A model generated the notes under the pieces. It was not told where the DNA came from, searched no databases, and saw nothing but the letters and a program-made list of their open reading frames with translations. Positions 44,423-53,961 of a stretch of 64,000 nt of DNA are shown piece after piece. This DNA is from Nostoc parmelioides FACHB-3921 (lineage in GTDB: Bacteria > Cyanobacteriota > Cyanobacteriia > Cyanobacteriales > Nostocaceae). The stretch is taken from positions 165,870 to 229,869 of the forward strand of contig NZ_JACJQL010000004.1 of the NCBI RefSeq assembly GCF_014696625.1, read 5' to 3'. Within the stretch, counting starts at the first letter, position 1; every line of letters begins with the position of its first letter. The position numbers and the translations under genes are program-made.

Positions 44423-45454
44423 TTACCCATGATAATGAGAAGGTTCATAAACCCTGCCCCAGTCTGGTTGATAGGTTTGCAGCGCCCGCATATATTGAGC
44501 GCGTTCAAAGGCGCTGGGGTTAGGACAGTGTTTTTGACTCATACTTCCTTGGAGTTGTTTTACTGATTCGTATTCATGTTTTTCCATCCATTGACGTATT
44601 TCCTGTTCAATACACTTGATATGCTCAATGCCGTGTCGCAATAGGACGGAACACAACATCGTAATATTGGCTCCCGCCATGAGCATTTTTAAGACATCAT
44701 GACCGTTGTGAATGCCACTGGTAGCAGCGAGGTGAGCATTGATGCGACCATAAAGAATGGCAATCCAACGCAGAGGTAAGCGCATTGCTTGAGGGGTGCT
44801 TAACAATACATGAGGTTCTACTTCCAGGGTTTCTAAATTAATATCTGGTTGGTAAAAACGATTAAATAGCACCAAAGCATCAGCCCCAGCATCATCTAAA
44901 CGCTTGGCCATGTTTGCCATATTGGTGAAATATGGACTGAGTTTAATTGCGACCGGAATCTGTACAGATGCTTTGACAACCTTGAGCATATTAATATAAC
45001 TCTGCTCTATTTGTTCGCTAGTTAATTCTGGATCAGTGTGGACAGAATAATTATTTAATTCCAATGCTGTTGCACCTGCTTGCTCAATCATTCTGGCGTA
45101 TTCAGTCCAGCCATCTAGAGAAGAACCATTCAAACTGGCAATAATGGGGATTTTTACCTTTTCCCTAGTTTTTTGAATCAGGTTTAAGTATTCTTCTGGG
45201 CCAAGGCGAAAATTTTGGTGTTGAGGAAAATATGTTAAGGACTCAGGGAAACTTTCAGTTCCGTAAGTCAAATGATGATGTAATTCATAACTTTCTAAAC
45301 TCAACTGTTCTTCAAACAACGAAGGTAACACTACTGCACCTGCGCCTGCATCTTCCATCCAGAGAATATTGTCTATTTCTCCAGACATGGGAGACGCTGA
45401 CGGGACGAGTGGCGATCGCAATCGTAATCCCAGATAATTAGTAGTTAAATCCAT
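44423..45454 (-). CDS. Dihydroorotate dehydrogenase-like flavoprotein
   Basis: TIM-barrel FMN enzyme of 343 residues related to class 1 dihydroorotate dehydrogenases, starting MDLTTNYLGLRLRSPLVPSASPM. The FMN/phosphate parts IPIIASLNGSS, VAIKLSPYFTN, and TSGIHNGHDVLKMLMAGA are visible. The usual DHOD catalytic loop is not certain, so orotate synthesis should not be assumed. It is downstream of nifJ on the same strand, 250 bases away; a pyruvate:ferredoxin oxidoreductase-coupled redox role is possible, by context only. Confidence 0.85.
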   Translation of the reverse strand: MDLTTNYLGLRLRSPLVPSASPMSGEIDNILWMEDAGAGAVVLPSLFEEQLSLESYELHHHLTYGTESFPESLTYFPQHQNFRLGPEEYLNLIQKTREKVKIPIIASLNGSSLDGWTEYARMIEQAGATALELNNYSVHTDPELTSEQIEQSYINMLKVVKASVQIPVAIKLSPYFTNMANMAKRLDDAGADALVLFNRFYQPDINLETLEVEPHVLLSTPQAMRLPLRWIAILYGRINAHLAATSGIHNGHDVLKMLMAGANITMLCSVLLRHGIEHIKCIEQEIRQWMEKHEYESVKQLQGSMSQKHCPNPSAFERAQYMRALQTYQPDWGRVYEPSHYHG

Positions 45455-45707
45455 GAGTATTTTCCTGAAAAAATTTTAAATATAGTTAACTGTTGACTGT
45501 TGACTATTGACTGCCCCTTCGGGGCGGGAGTAGGGAGTAGGGGAAGAAATTAGCCCCGAAAAAGGTTTAAAGCCGAGTGGAATTGTGGGCGATAAAATCC
45601 TTGTATTGCAAGGTAGGTTGAAACCCCGCCCCTCTCTGCGAGACGCTACGCGAACGTGGGCGGCTTAGTTTCCCTACTCCCCAATCCCTACTCCCTACTC
45701 CCTTTCA
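45455..45707. repeat. Repeat-rich spacer between nifJ and the DHOD-like gene
   Basis: Contains an STRR (GTTGACT, 45485-45512), a GCCCCTTCGGGGC hairpin, a GC-rich palindromic segment with GCGAGACGCTACGCG (about 45637-45651) of the type scattered in Nostoc genomes, and CTACTCC repeats next to the nifJ stop codon. Confidence 0.7.
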
Positions 45708-48700
45708 TTATTGACTGTTGACTTTTCTCGCAGCCAAATATTGATACATCTGCCACCGCAGATTTACATCTGTTTGCGCTTCTTTTAATAACTCTTTTGC
45801 CACTTCAGGATTAATTTTGGTCAGCATCTTGAAGCGGTTTTCCAGATACATCGATTCTTCAAGGGGTAGCTTTGGTGTGCGCGAATCAAGTTGCAGGGGA
45901 TTTTTACCTTGCTTGACTAAATCCGGGTGATATCGATATAACAACCATCTTCCAGAATCAACGGCAGCTTTTTGATTTTGCATTGCCGTACTCAAGTTAA
46001 TACCGTGAGCAATACAATGGCTGTAAGCAATAATTAACGAAGTCCCAGGATAAGCCTCTGCTTCTAAAAATGCTTTTAGGGTATGTTCATCCTTTGCACC
46101 CATCGCCACACTAGCAACGTAAACATTACCGTAAGTCATTGCCATCAAGCCTAAGTCTTTTTTTGCCGCAGGTTTACCGCCAGCCGCAAACTTAGCTACA
46201 GCCCCCTTGGGTGTGGCTTTCGACATTTGTCCGCCGGTATTGGAATAGACTTCCGTATCGAGGACGAGAATATTTACGTTGCGTCCACTAGCTAAAACGT
46301 GATCTAATCCCCCATAGCCGATATCATAAGCCCAACCGTCACCACCAATAATCCAGACGCTCTTTTTCACTAAATAATCAGCAAGACTGAGGAGGATTTG
46401 GACTTTGCTGGTTAACTCTGGGTTGACAATGGCTTGTAACTTTTGCTTGAGTAAGGAAATGCGATCGCGTTGTTCCCAAATCTCAGCTTCATTGTTTTGC
46501 TGATTATTTAAGATATCATCGACTAATTCCCTACCTACCACCGTCGCCAGTTCTTGCAGTAATTGGCTGGCGATTTCTGCTTGTTTATCTATAGATATGC
46601 GGAAACCCAAACCAAATTCGGCGTTATCTTCAAATAAACTGTTAGACCAGGCCGGGCCTCGTCCTTGGGCGTTTTGTGTCCAAGGTGTGGTGGGTAAATT
46701 ACCGCCATAGATGGAAGAACAACCGGTGGCGTTAGCAACAATCATGCGATCGCCAAACAACTGTGTTGCTAATTTAATATAGGGTGTCTCTCCACAACCC
46801 GCGCAAGCCCCAGAAAATTCAAATAATGGTTCCTGCATCTGTTGTTGATTAATATGGGTCAGCTTCAGTTCTCGCCTATCGGGGTTGGGAATACTCAAGA
46901 AGAAATCCCAGTTTTCCCGTTCTGCTTGGCGTAACGGTAACTGCGGCTCCATATTAATGGCTTTTTTGCGTGGTTGCGCCTTATTCTTTGCTGGGCAAAC
47001 ATCAACGCAAATACCGCACCCTGTACAATCTTCTGCTGCTACCTGGATGGTAAATTTTAACCCATGCCAATCATGATCTTTCGCATTGGCACTCTTAAAG
47101 GTTGACGGTGCATTCTCTAATTGTTCTGGTTCATAAACCTTACTGCGAATCACACTATGAGGACACACCATCACGCACTTACCACATTGAATGCAGACAT
47201 CTATGTCCCAAACTGGGATTTCTTGGGCAATATTGCGTTTTTCCCATTTCGCTGTTCCCGTGGGATATGTGCCATCGTGAGGTAATGCACTCACAGGTAA
47301 CTCATCCCCCTCACGGGCAATGATTTTACCCAGGACATCGCGGACAAATGCAGGGGTTGTTTCGGAGAGTTGGGAGTAGGGAATGAGGATTGGGGAAAAT
47401 GCTTCTTTTATCTCTAACTCATACAAATTATCCAAGGTGGTATCAACAGCTTTAATATTCATTTGGATGATTTGGTCGCCTTTGTTGCCGTAAGTTTTGC
47501 GGATGGATTTTTTAATTTCGGCTATAGCTTCTTCCCTTGGTAGTACATTAGATAATGCAAAGAAACAAACCTGCATCACCGTATTAATTCTTCCAGCCAT
47601 CCCCGCTTCACGGGCGACTTTATAAGCGTTAATTACATAAACCTTGAGTTCCTTTTGTTGAATTTGTGCCTGAATTTTACTCGGTAACTGTTCCCAAACT
47701 TCATCTTTATCGTAGGGAGAATTTAATAAAAAAGTACCCCCCTGGACAATATCTTTGAGGATGGGGAATTTTTCTAAAAAGTCCCACTGATGACAAGCGA
47801 CAAAGCTAGCTTTGTTAATCAGATATGTTGAACGGATAAGTTGAGAACCAAAACGCAGGTGAGAAACCGTCACTGAACCCGATTTTTTCGAGTCGTAAAC
47901 AAAGTAACCTTGAGCATAATTATTTGTCTCTTCACCAATAATCTTGATGGAATTTTTATTCGCTCCCACTGTTCCATCAGCACCCAAGCCGTAGAAAATA
48001 GCTCTAACTATATTGTCTGGCTCAATGTTAAAGTCGGGGTCATAATCTAAACTGGTGTGGCTAACATCATCATTAATCCCAATTGTGAAATGATTTTTGG
48101 GTATAGTAGCTGCCAAATTATCAAACACCACCTTAACCATCCCCGGCGTAAATTCTTTGGAAGACAACCCATAACGACCACCAACAACTTTAGGTAACTT
48201 CCCCCCTGCTCCCCTGCTCCCCTGCTCCCCTGCCTCATACAAAGCCGTCACCACATCCAAATACAACGGCTCACCCAATGTGCCTGGTTCTTTGGTACGA
48301 TCTAAAACAGCAATGCTACGAGTAGTTTTTGGTAAAGCGGCGATAAATCTCTGGCTATCAAATGGGTGATATAGCCGCACTTTGATGACACCAACTTTTT
48401 CCCCAAGGGTGTTGAGATAATCGACAGTTTCATACACAGTTTCACAACCAGAACCCATAAGAACGATGACTCGTTCTGCTGTTGAATCGCCATGATATTC
48501 AAATAGTTGATATTGTCGCCCAGTCATTTGGGCAAACTCATCCATAACTTTTTGAGTGATGTCTGGACAAGCTAGGTAATAAGGATTAACGGTTTCTCTC
48601 GCTTGGAAATAAACATCAGGATTTTGGGCTGTACCGCGTAAAACTGGTTTATCTGGTGTTAAAGCCCGTGACCGATGGGCAATTACTAATTCATGAGGAA

Positions 48701-49286
48701 TAAATGTCTGTAAATCTTCTGTTGTTAATAATTCGATTTTATTAATTTCGTGGGAGGTACGAAAACCATCAAAAAAATGTAAAAAAGGTATGCGTGATTC
48801 TAAAGTTGTTCTTGTAGAAATGAGCGCAAAATCATGGGCTTCTTGGACTGAAGCCGCGCACAGCATAGCAAACCCAGTCCCACGGGTAGCCATGACATCA
48901 CTGTGGTCGCCGAAAATGGATAGGGCTTGGGCAGCGAGCGATCGCGCCGCAATATGAAATACTGTAGGTGTTAGTTCCCCTGCAATCTTATACATATTAG
49001 GGATCATCAGCAATAATCCCTGAGATGCAGTGAACGTAGTTGTTAATGACCCCGTTTGCAACGCCCCATGTACTGCACCCGCCACTCCTCCTTCACTCTG
49101 CATTTGTACTACCGTTGGCACAGTACCCCAAATATTTGGTTTACCTTCACTCGCCCAAGCATCTGACCACTCTGCCATTGGTGAAGAGGGTGTAATCGGA
49201 TAAATAGCGATAACCTCATTGATTTGATAGACGACTTGGGCAACAGCCTCATTGCCATCTATGGTTGCAAAGGTTCTGTTTTTCAT
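45708..49286 (-). CDS. nifJ: Pyruvate:ferredoxin (flavodoxin) oxidoreductase
   Basis: TPP- and Fe-S-dependent enzyme of 1192 residues oxidising pyruvate to acetyl-CoA and CO2 and reducing ferredoxin or flavodoxin, useful for nitrogenase and hydrogenase. The start MKNRTFATIDGNEAVA at 49286 is preferred over a GTG nine codons upstream. Two 4Fe-4S motifs: CIQCGKCVMVCP and CTGCGICVDVCP, with the proximal cluster Cys in CAGCGETP; the TPP region is GDGWAYDIGYGGLDH. A low-complexity Gly/Ser-rich insert at about 350-362 comes from an octamer repeat. A 17-base sequence about 97 bases upstream is identical to one upstream of hoxU. Confidence 0.96.
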   Translation of the reverse strand: MKNRTFATIDGNEAVAQVVYQINEVIAIYPITPSSPMAEWSDAWASEGKPNIWGTVPTVVQMQSEGGVAGAVHGALQTGSLTTTFTASQGLLLMIPNMYKIAGELTPTVFHIAARSLAAQALSIFGDHSDVMATRGTGFAMLCAASVQEAHDFALISTRTTLESRIPFLHFFDGFRTSHEINKIELLTTEDLQTFIPHELVIAHRSRALTPDKPVLRGTAQNPDVYFQARETVNPYYLACPDITQKVMDEFAQMTGRQYQLFEYHGDSTAERVIVLMGSGCETVYETVDYLNTLGEKVGVIKVRLYHPFDSQRFIAALPKTTRSIAVLDRTKEPGTLGEPLYLDVVTALYEAGEQGSRGAGGKLPKVVGGRYGLSSKEFTPGMVKVVFDNLAATIPKNHFTIGINDDVSHTSLDYDPDFNIEPDNIVRAIFYGLGADGTVGANKNSIKIIGEETNNYAQGYFVYDSKKSGSVTVSHLRFGSQLIRSTYLINKASFVACHQWDFLEKFPILKDIVQGGTFLLNSPYDKDEVWEQLPSKIQAQIQQKELKVYVINAYKVAREAGMAGRINTVMQVCFFALSNVLPREEAIAEIKKSIRKTYGNKGDQIIQMNIKAVDTTLDNLYELEIKEAFSPILIPYSQLSETTPAFVRDVLGKIIAREGDELPVSALPHDGTYPTGTAKWEKRNIAQEIPVWDIDVCIQCGKCVMVCPHSVIRSKVYEPEQLENAPSTFKSANAKDHDWHGLKFTIQVAAEDCTGCGICVDVCPAKNKAQPRKKAINMEPQLPLRQAERENWDFFLSIPNPDRRELKLTHINQQQMQEPLFEFSGACAGCGETPYIKLATQLFGDRMIVANATGCSSIYGGNLPTTPWTQNAQGRGPAWSNSLFEDNAEFGLGFRISIDKQAEIASQLLQELATVVGRELVDDILNNQQNNEAEIWEQRDRISLLKQKLQAIVNPELTSKVQILLSLADYLVKKSVWIIGGDGWAYDIGYGGLDHVLASGRNVNILVLDTEVYSNTGGQMSKATPKGAVAKFAAGGKPAAKKDLGLMAMTYGNVYVASVAMGAKDEHTLKAFLEAEAYPGTSLIIAYSHCIAHGINLSTAMQNQKAAVDSGRWLLYRYHPDLVKQGKNPLQLDSRTPKLPLEESMYLENRFKMLTKINPEVAKELLKEAQTDVNLRWQMYQYLAARKVNSQ
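48201..48238. repeat. STRR octamers in frame within nifJ
   Basis: At least three units of CTGCTCCC with partial units on both sides, encoding a GEQGSRGAGGK-like insert. The same octamer family is found between genes at about 51670-51705, 61405-61435 and 62815-62840. Confidence 0.85.
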
Positions 49287-49382
49287 CTTTCTGGCCTGTG
49301 AGAGTTGCTGCACTCAATCATCAAACTAGAAGTCTGACTGAGATGTAGACCGTAACTTCTATCTTGAAATTAAGCCTAAAAG

Positions 49383-49399
49383 TTGAGGAACTTGTGAAG
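49383..49399. promoter_or_regulatory. 17-base motif upstream of nifJ shared with hoxU
   Basis: TTGAGGAACTTGTGAAG is found here and exactly at 63663-63679, in the same orientation relative to the following minus-strand gene (97 and 81 bases before the respective start codons). Confidence 0.5.
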
Positions 49400-49520
49400 A
49401 AATGCCAGGGATATTCCCATAGCTTTGTCCATTACACACTATAAAGCAGTACTACTTTGCAATTAGATATACTCAGGACTTACGCACCCAGATTTTCTTT
49501 GAATTTCATCCTTCTTTTCC

Positions 49521-49811
49521 CTAGCAATAAACTGTGATATCTTCACCACATTCATCAGCTAGGTAACACAAGGCTTTGAACCGTAAACCCACAACTTCCT
49601 CATATAAAGGATTTAACTTACACATTGGCGGAATATGAAACAATATATGCCCAAATAGGTTTACGTCTCTTTCAAACGGACATTGAGCAGGGATAAGTTT
49701 GCATAACAGATGAGCTAGTTTAGAGTTATGAATTTCGACTCCTCCTAACCATCTGCGGATAGGATATAGTAAATCTTTATGAGAGTTAGTGTGCAGAAAG
49801 CTTGTCATCAT
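49521..49811 (-). CDS. Mo-dependent nitrogenase C-terminal family protein
   Basis: Protein of 96 residues belonging to the Mo-nitro_C family, recognised by RRWLGGVEIHNSKLAHLLCKL, PAQCPFERD, CKLNPLYEEVVGLRFKAL and the closing CGEDITVYC. These proteins are cyanobacterial and named from a nitrogenase-associated region; their role is not established. AGGTG lies before the ATG at 49811. It is on the same strand as nifJ and downstream of no other gene here. Confidence 0.85.
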   Translation of the reverse strand: MMTSFLHTNSHKDLLYPIRRWLGGVEIHNSKLAHLLCKLIPAQCPFERDVNLFGHILFHIPPMCKLNPLYEEVVGLRFKALCYLADECGEDITVYC

Positions 49812-50202
49812 AATTCACCTCTGTCGTTGATTTTGAAACTCTATAAGTAAATACGGTTGGAGGATCTGTTTTTATGCAGCGATTATTCGCTTTTTAATTC
49901 CCAGCAAAGTTAACTTATATATCCGAGAACATTCTTAACTACACTTGCCAATACTAGGATTACGGAAGATTGATTACCATATTTCCTATAAATGTGTTGT
50001 TAAGTGCTAGTCTAGACATAGGATTAATATTTGATTTTTCAACTATAATTAGAGTGGGTATTGCTAACCAAAACTCTGATATAATTGATAATATCTAACC
50101 TACAGATATTAATATTTTCAATCATTAAATTAGATTGCTATATTGTTAAATGCGGGGCAAAATTTCTTCACCTTAGCTTAAGCATCAATACTGCACAATA
50201 AA
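49812..50202. other. AT-rich intergenic region
   Basis: 391 bases between divergent genes. No hairpins with T-tracts and no coding frames were noticed. It should hold the promoters of the Mo-nitro_C gene and of the methyltransferase. Confidence 0.4.
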
Positions 50203-50820
50203 ATGATGACTAATGACTTTCTCAAGAACAAAAAGTTGATTTTTGACCATTGGGCTAATAGTTACGACTGGCTATTTCCCTCGATTTTTTATCAAGCCAT
50301 TCACAAGCGGTTGCTGGAATTTGTCGATTTACCACAGTCAGCCAACATACTTGATTTAGGTTGTGGAACTGGGCGCTTATTAGAACGCCTTGCTAATAAA
50401 TTTCCAGAACTGCAAGGTACAGGTTTAGATTTATCTTCTAATATGTTACGCCAAGCGAGACTGAGTAATCGCCATCATCCTCGGTTAATTTTTCTGGAAG
50501 GTAAAGCGGAGTCTCTTCCTTTCGGTGATGGTCAATTTAATGCTGTTTTCAACACCATCAGTTTCTTGCATTATCGTGAACCAGAACAAGTGCTGCAAGA
50601 GGTGTCACGGGTGCTTTCTCCTGGTGGACGTTTCTATTTGGTAGACTTTACTACCACCAGAGAAAAATTGCCAGAAATATTGCCAATATCTTCTCAGGGA
50701 ATTAGATTTTATAGCCCCCACCAACGTGAAGTTCTTGGCTCATCTGCGGGGCTATTGTTTGTGAATCATCATTATTTATTAGGGCAGGTTTTGCTGACCA
50801 TTTTTGCTAAACCAAGCTGA
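50203..50820 (+). CDS. Class I SAM-dependent methyltransferase
   Basis: Protein of 205 residues of the UbiE/COQ5-like class. Motif I reads ILDLGCGTGRLLERL near residue 47, motif post-I GTGLDLSSNML, and motif III SPGGRFYLVDF. The N-terminal segment FDHWANSYDWLFPSIFYQAIH resembles the typical lid of menaquinone/tocopherol-type methyltransferases. The substrate is unknown. Its start may be the second Met. Confidence 0.88.
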   Translation: MMTNDFLKNKKLIFDHWANSYDWLFPSIFYQAIHKRLLEFVDLPQSANILDLGCGTGRLLERLANKFPELQGTGLDLSSNMLRQARLSNRHHPRLIFLEGKAESLPFGDGQFNAVFNTISFLHYREPEQVLQEVSRVLSPGGRFYLVDFTTTREKLPEILPISSQGIRFYSPHQREVLGSSAGLLFVNHHYLLGQVLLTIFAKPS

Positions 50821-51351
50821 TTTCTATTGATAACGCAACAACACCCAAACATCTACTAGTTGTTAGAATTTCCTCTCCTTGCTTATTTTATTCAGGGATA
50901 TAATCAACATTTACCATTACATTTAAGTAAGAGTAAGAGATTACAGCGCCCCCATTTTAGGATATATGAGGAAATATCAACTTTCGTGTTGGGTGTTGTC
51001 GGTTTTAAACGAGACAGACCTTAAATTAAACAGCGTTTTTACCTCTTTATCTTGTTTTACACACTAGCTGTTACATCTGCCAGGGAAGCTTTATTTGTAG
51101 CTTCAATTATTAGATTAGCACTCACTATAAAAGTTGGGAATTACTTGCAAATAAACTTTACCTTTTCCCACAGGGTATTTTATGCTCCAGCCTGCTATTT
51201 ATCTGGATAAAATTGATGAAAATATCTGGTAAGATAGTCATCTTTATTTGAGCGATCGCTTCATTTATTTTTAAGTAATGTTGCTCATTCTAGGAATGAC
51301 GCTTTTAAATTACATAGTCATTTGTATGGTTTGTTGACTGTGAGGCAGTCA
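50821..51351. other. Intergenic region without a gene
   Basis: AT-rich sequence after the methyltransferase stop. No coding frame, tRNA or structured RNA was recognised; one HIP1 site lies near 51253. Confidence 0.4.
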
Positions 51352-51480
51352 CAGTCTTCTCTGCGAGAGGCTTCGCCAAGGCGGTTTCCGTCGTAGGCGG
51401 AATGCCTTCCCGTAGGGTATGCGAACTGCCGTTAGCGTAGCGGTAGCGACGTTAGGAGCGTCACCCGGAGGGCTGACGGT
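51352..51480. repeat. Cluster of GC-rich short palindromic repeats
   Basis: A run of about ten short GC-rich palindromes such as GGCTTCGCC, CCGTCGTAGGCGG, CCCGTAGGG, GCGTAGCGGTAGCG, and GGAGCGTCACCCGGAGGG within an AT-rich surrounding. Typical of palindromic repeat islands in Nostocales; abrupt change in base composition marks its edges. Confidence 0.75.
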
Positions 51481-51618
51481 TAACTGTCAACAACAGATGT
51501 ACAAGTTATAGCCGTAGCCAGGTAGATTAGTAGATCAAGCTAAGATAAAACCCTGGCATTACAAGGCTTTCAAGTCTGTCAACCGCTATAAATACTTGAC
51601 AGCCATCAAATACTCATT

Positions 51619-51741
51619 CTAGTAGTCTGCCAAGAGAACTTTGCAAGGTTAATAGCAGCAAAAAAAATCTCTTTCTCCCCCTGCTCCCCCTGCTCCCTCT
51701 GCTTCCCCTAGCCCAGCAATTTTGGGTTGGTGAACTACTAG
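51619..51741. mobile_element. Candidate MITE with imperfect 15-bp terminal repeats
   Basis: CTAGTAGTCTGCCAA at the left end and TTGGTGAACTACTAG at the right end match as inverted repeats at 12 of 15 positions. The 123-bp element has no coding capacity and contains an octamer STRR (CCCCCTGCT) inside. Confidence 0.5.
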
Positions 51742-51849
51742 TATGAGCGATCGCATTCTTCCCGTAAAATCCCTTTTGCTTCGTCTCTACACCCTCTTTC
51801 CACCCGTAATTGAGTATTATGTAATGTGTAAAGAAATGTAAATAAAATA

Positions 51850-52554
51850 ATGCAGAATAAAGTTGTCGTCATTGTGGGTGCGAGTGGTGGTATTGGTTCA
51901 GCCTTGGCTTATAAACTAGCTTCTGTTGGAGCAAAATTAGTGCTAGCAGCTAGAGATAGCAGCCGTCTAGCGGTGTTGGCGAAGGATTTACCGGGGGAAG
52001 TCTTAACTATTCCTACGGACATTACTGACGCGCCACAGGTAGAGAATTTAATTCAAAAAACAGTGGCGGAGTTTGGTCAAATAGATGTATTGGTAAATGC
52101 TGCTGGTGCTGGTATTCTTAAGCCATACAACAGTGTGGAACCAGCCGATTTAGACAAAATGTTAGATGTCAACCTCAAAGGAAGCTTCTACACAACTCAA
52201 GCAGCAGCAGAGGAGATGCAGAAACGCAAGTCTGGACATATTTGCAATGTCGTAGGAATTTTAGGTAAGCATTCAATGCCGATGGCTGCTGCTTATTCTG
52301 CGTCTAAGTTTGGTGTTGTGGGTTTTAGCAAATGCTTGGCGGAAGAACTAAAGCGTTTTGGGATTAAATTTACCTTATTCTATTTTGGTGGCGTAGATTC
52401 CCCATTCTGGGATAATGTCAGTTTGAAGGTAGACAGAAAAAAAATGCTGAGTACTGAAACGGCTGCTAATGCTATTTTCTTTGCTCTCGCGGCTGAACCA
52501 CAAGCTGTGCCGCTAGAAATTAACATTCAGCCTGATAGTCACTTGTTTTTCTAA
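51850..52554 (+). CDS. Short-chain dehydrogenase/reductase
   Basis: Rossmann-fold NAD(P)-dependent oxidoreductase of 234 residues. The cofactor motif GASGGIGSA lies near residue 10, with VNAAGAG near residue 86, and the catalytic Tyr-Lys in YSASKFG near residue 152 together with a VGILGKHS segment holding a Ser. The basic ARDSSR after the second strand suggests NADP(H). The substrate is unknown. 115 bases later a 4-hydroxyphenylpyruvate dioxygenase begins on the same strand. Confidence 0.9.
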   Translation: MQNKVVVIVGASGGIGSALAYKLASVGAKLVLAARDSSRLAVLAKDLPGEVLTIPTDITDAPQVENLIQKTVAEFGQIDVLVNAAGAGILKPYNSVEPADLDKMLDVNLKGSFYTTQAAAEEMQKRKSGHICNVVGILGKHSMPMAAAYSASKFGVVGFSKCLAEELKRFGIKFTLFYFGGVDSPFWDNVSLKVDRKKMLSTETAANAIFFALAAEPQAVPLEINIQPDSHLFF

Positions 52555-52669
52555 AATTAAAGTAGCTCTTATGTGTTTATATAATTCCTGCTTAGGCAGG
52601 AAGCGAAAATCTGGCTAAAAAGACAAAATTTACAGTTAGATAAGCTGTGGTGCTGGATTTTCAGGATTT

Positions 52670-53704
52670 ATGAAAATTGATCACGTTCATTTTTATGTCG
52701 AAGATGCTAAGGTGTGGCGGGATTGGTTCCTTAACTATCTTGGTTTCACAGTCGTAACTAGTCATATCAATTCTCTACACACCTGTACAGAGGTGGTGAA
52801 AAGTGGAGATGTCTGCTTTTTGCTATCTTCTCCATTATTGCCTACTAGTCCCGTAGCGGAATTTCTGCGTCAACATCCTCCTGGTGTGGCAGATGTGGCG
52901 TTTGCGGTAGAAGATGTAGAAGCAGCGATCGCTCATGCTCAAGCTCACGGTGCTACAATCCTACAATCCATAGGTGAACGTCGCATTGGTAATATCTCCC
53001 GCAAGTGTGGCAAAATAGCCGCTTGGGGTGGCTTAACTCATACGTTAATTGAAAAATTAAATTTCGATAACCAGATAACTTCATCACCTAATTTTATTAC
53101 CGCCATAGACCATATAGTCTTAAACGTAGCCATAGGTGAGTTAGAAGCGGCCGTGGCTTGGTACGAAAAAATTCTCGATTTGCAACCCCGACAAGCTTTT
53201 AAAATTCAAACTGACCGCTCGGCGCTGCACAGCCAAGTCATGGTTTCCCGTGATGGTAGTGTACAATTGCCCATTAACGAGCCAGCATCTAGCAATTCCC
53301 AAATACAAGAGTTTTTAAATTTTAACCGTGGGGCAGGTATTCAACATATTGCCTTGCAAACACAAAACATTGTCGATGCGATCGCCCAATTTCGTAACCG
53401 TGGTTTACCACTGCTTTCAGTTCCCCAAACTTATTACACACAACTTAAACAGCGCCTAGAAATTCCTCTATCATCAGCAGAATTAGAGGCGATCGCTCAA
53501 CAAGAAATTTTGGTAGACTGGCGAAAGGATAATCAAAATGGGGTACTATTGCAAATTTTCACCCAACCCATATTTGCAGAACCAACTTTTTTCTTAGAAT
53601 TTATTGAACGTCGTTCTCAAGCCCAAGGTTTTGGGGAAGGTAACTTTCGCGCCTTATTTGAAGCCATTGAAAGCGAACAAATGAAGCGGGGAACGTTGCA
53701 GTAA
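52670..53704 (+). CDS. hppD: 4-Hydroxyphenylpyruvate dioxygenase
   Basis: Fe(II) enzyme of 344 residues converting 4-hydroxyphenylpyruvate to homogentisate, which feeds tocopherol synthesis in cyanobacteria. Two VOC-type halves start at MKIDHVHFYVED and AIDHIVLNVA. Metal ligands are expected at His in AIDHIVLN, His in IQHIALQT and Glu in the C-terminal FFLEFIERRSQ. The GVLLQIFTQP block is the usual family ending. Length fits the cyanobacterial enzyme (about 340 residues). Hydroxymandelate synthase is the less likely alternative. Confidence 0.9.
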   Translation: MKIDHVHFYVEDAKVWRDWFLNYLGFTVVTSHINSLHTCTEVVKSGDVCFLLSSPLLPTSPVAEFLRQHPPGVADVAFAVEDVEAAIAHAQAHGATILQSIGERRIGNISRKCGKIAAWGGLTHTLIEKLNFDNQITSSPNFITAIDHIVLNVAIGELEAAVAWYEKILDLQPRQAFKIQTDRSALHSQVMVSRDGSVQLPINEPASSNSQIQEFLNFNRGAGIQHIALQTQNIVDAIAQFRNRGLPLLSVPQTYYTQLKQRLEIPLSSAELEAIAQQEILVDWRKDNQNGVLLQIFTQPIFAEPTFFLEFIERRSQAQGFGEGNFRALFEAIESEQMKRGTLQ

Positions 53705-53715
53705 TAATGCTTGAT

Positions 53716-53758
53716 GGTTGACGGTTGACAGTTAACTGTTAACTGTTAACTGTTAACA
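53716..53758. repeat. STRR, GTTAACT heptamers
   Basis: About five copies of a GTTAACT/GTTGACA unit after the hppD stop. Confidence 0.8.
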
Positions 53759-53961
53759 GCCCTCATTAGTAGTTATGTAATTTAGACACGTATTAGCTTA
53801 AAGTCTTTTCCCTATGTGCTTTCGGCTAGATTTCCCAGAAATCTTTGTTTCCTCACGACTTCCTCAAATTTTTCTCTTACGTTAAAAGCGGGACGATAGA
53901 AAAAACCTCCCAAAAGTGTCAACCGATGATATAGCTGAAATTTGCATAAGAGCCGAAAATC

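Noticed and set aside
44423..45454. pyrD, a true dihydroorotate dehydrogenase
   Set aside because: Family match is general; the catalytic loop is uncertain and the context is nifJ, not pyrimidine synthesis.
52585..52602. Hairpin TTCCTGC/GCAGGAA after the SDR gene as a terminator
   Set aside because: Short stem and no T-tract; too weak to annotate.
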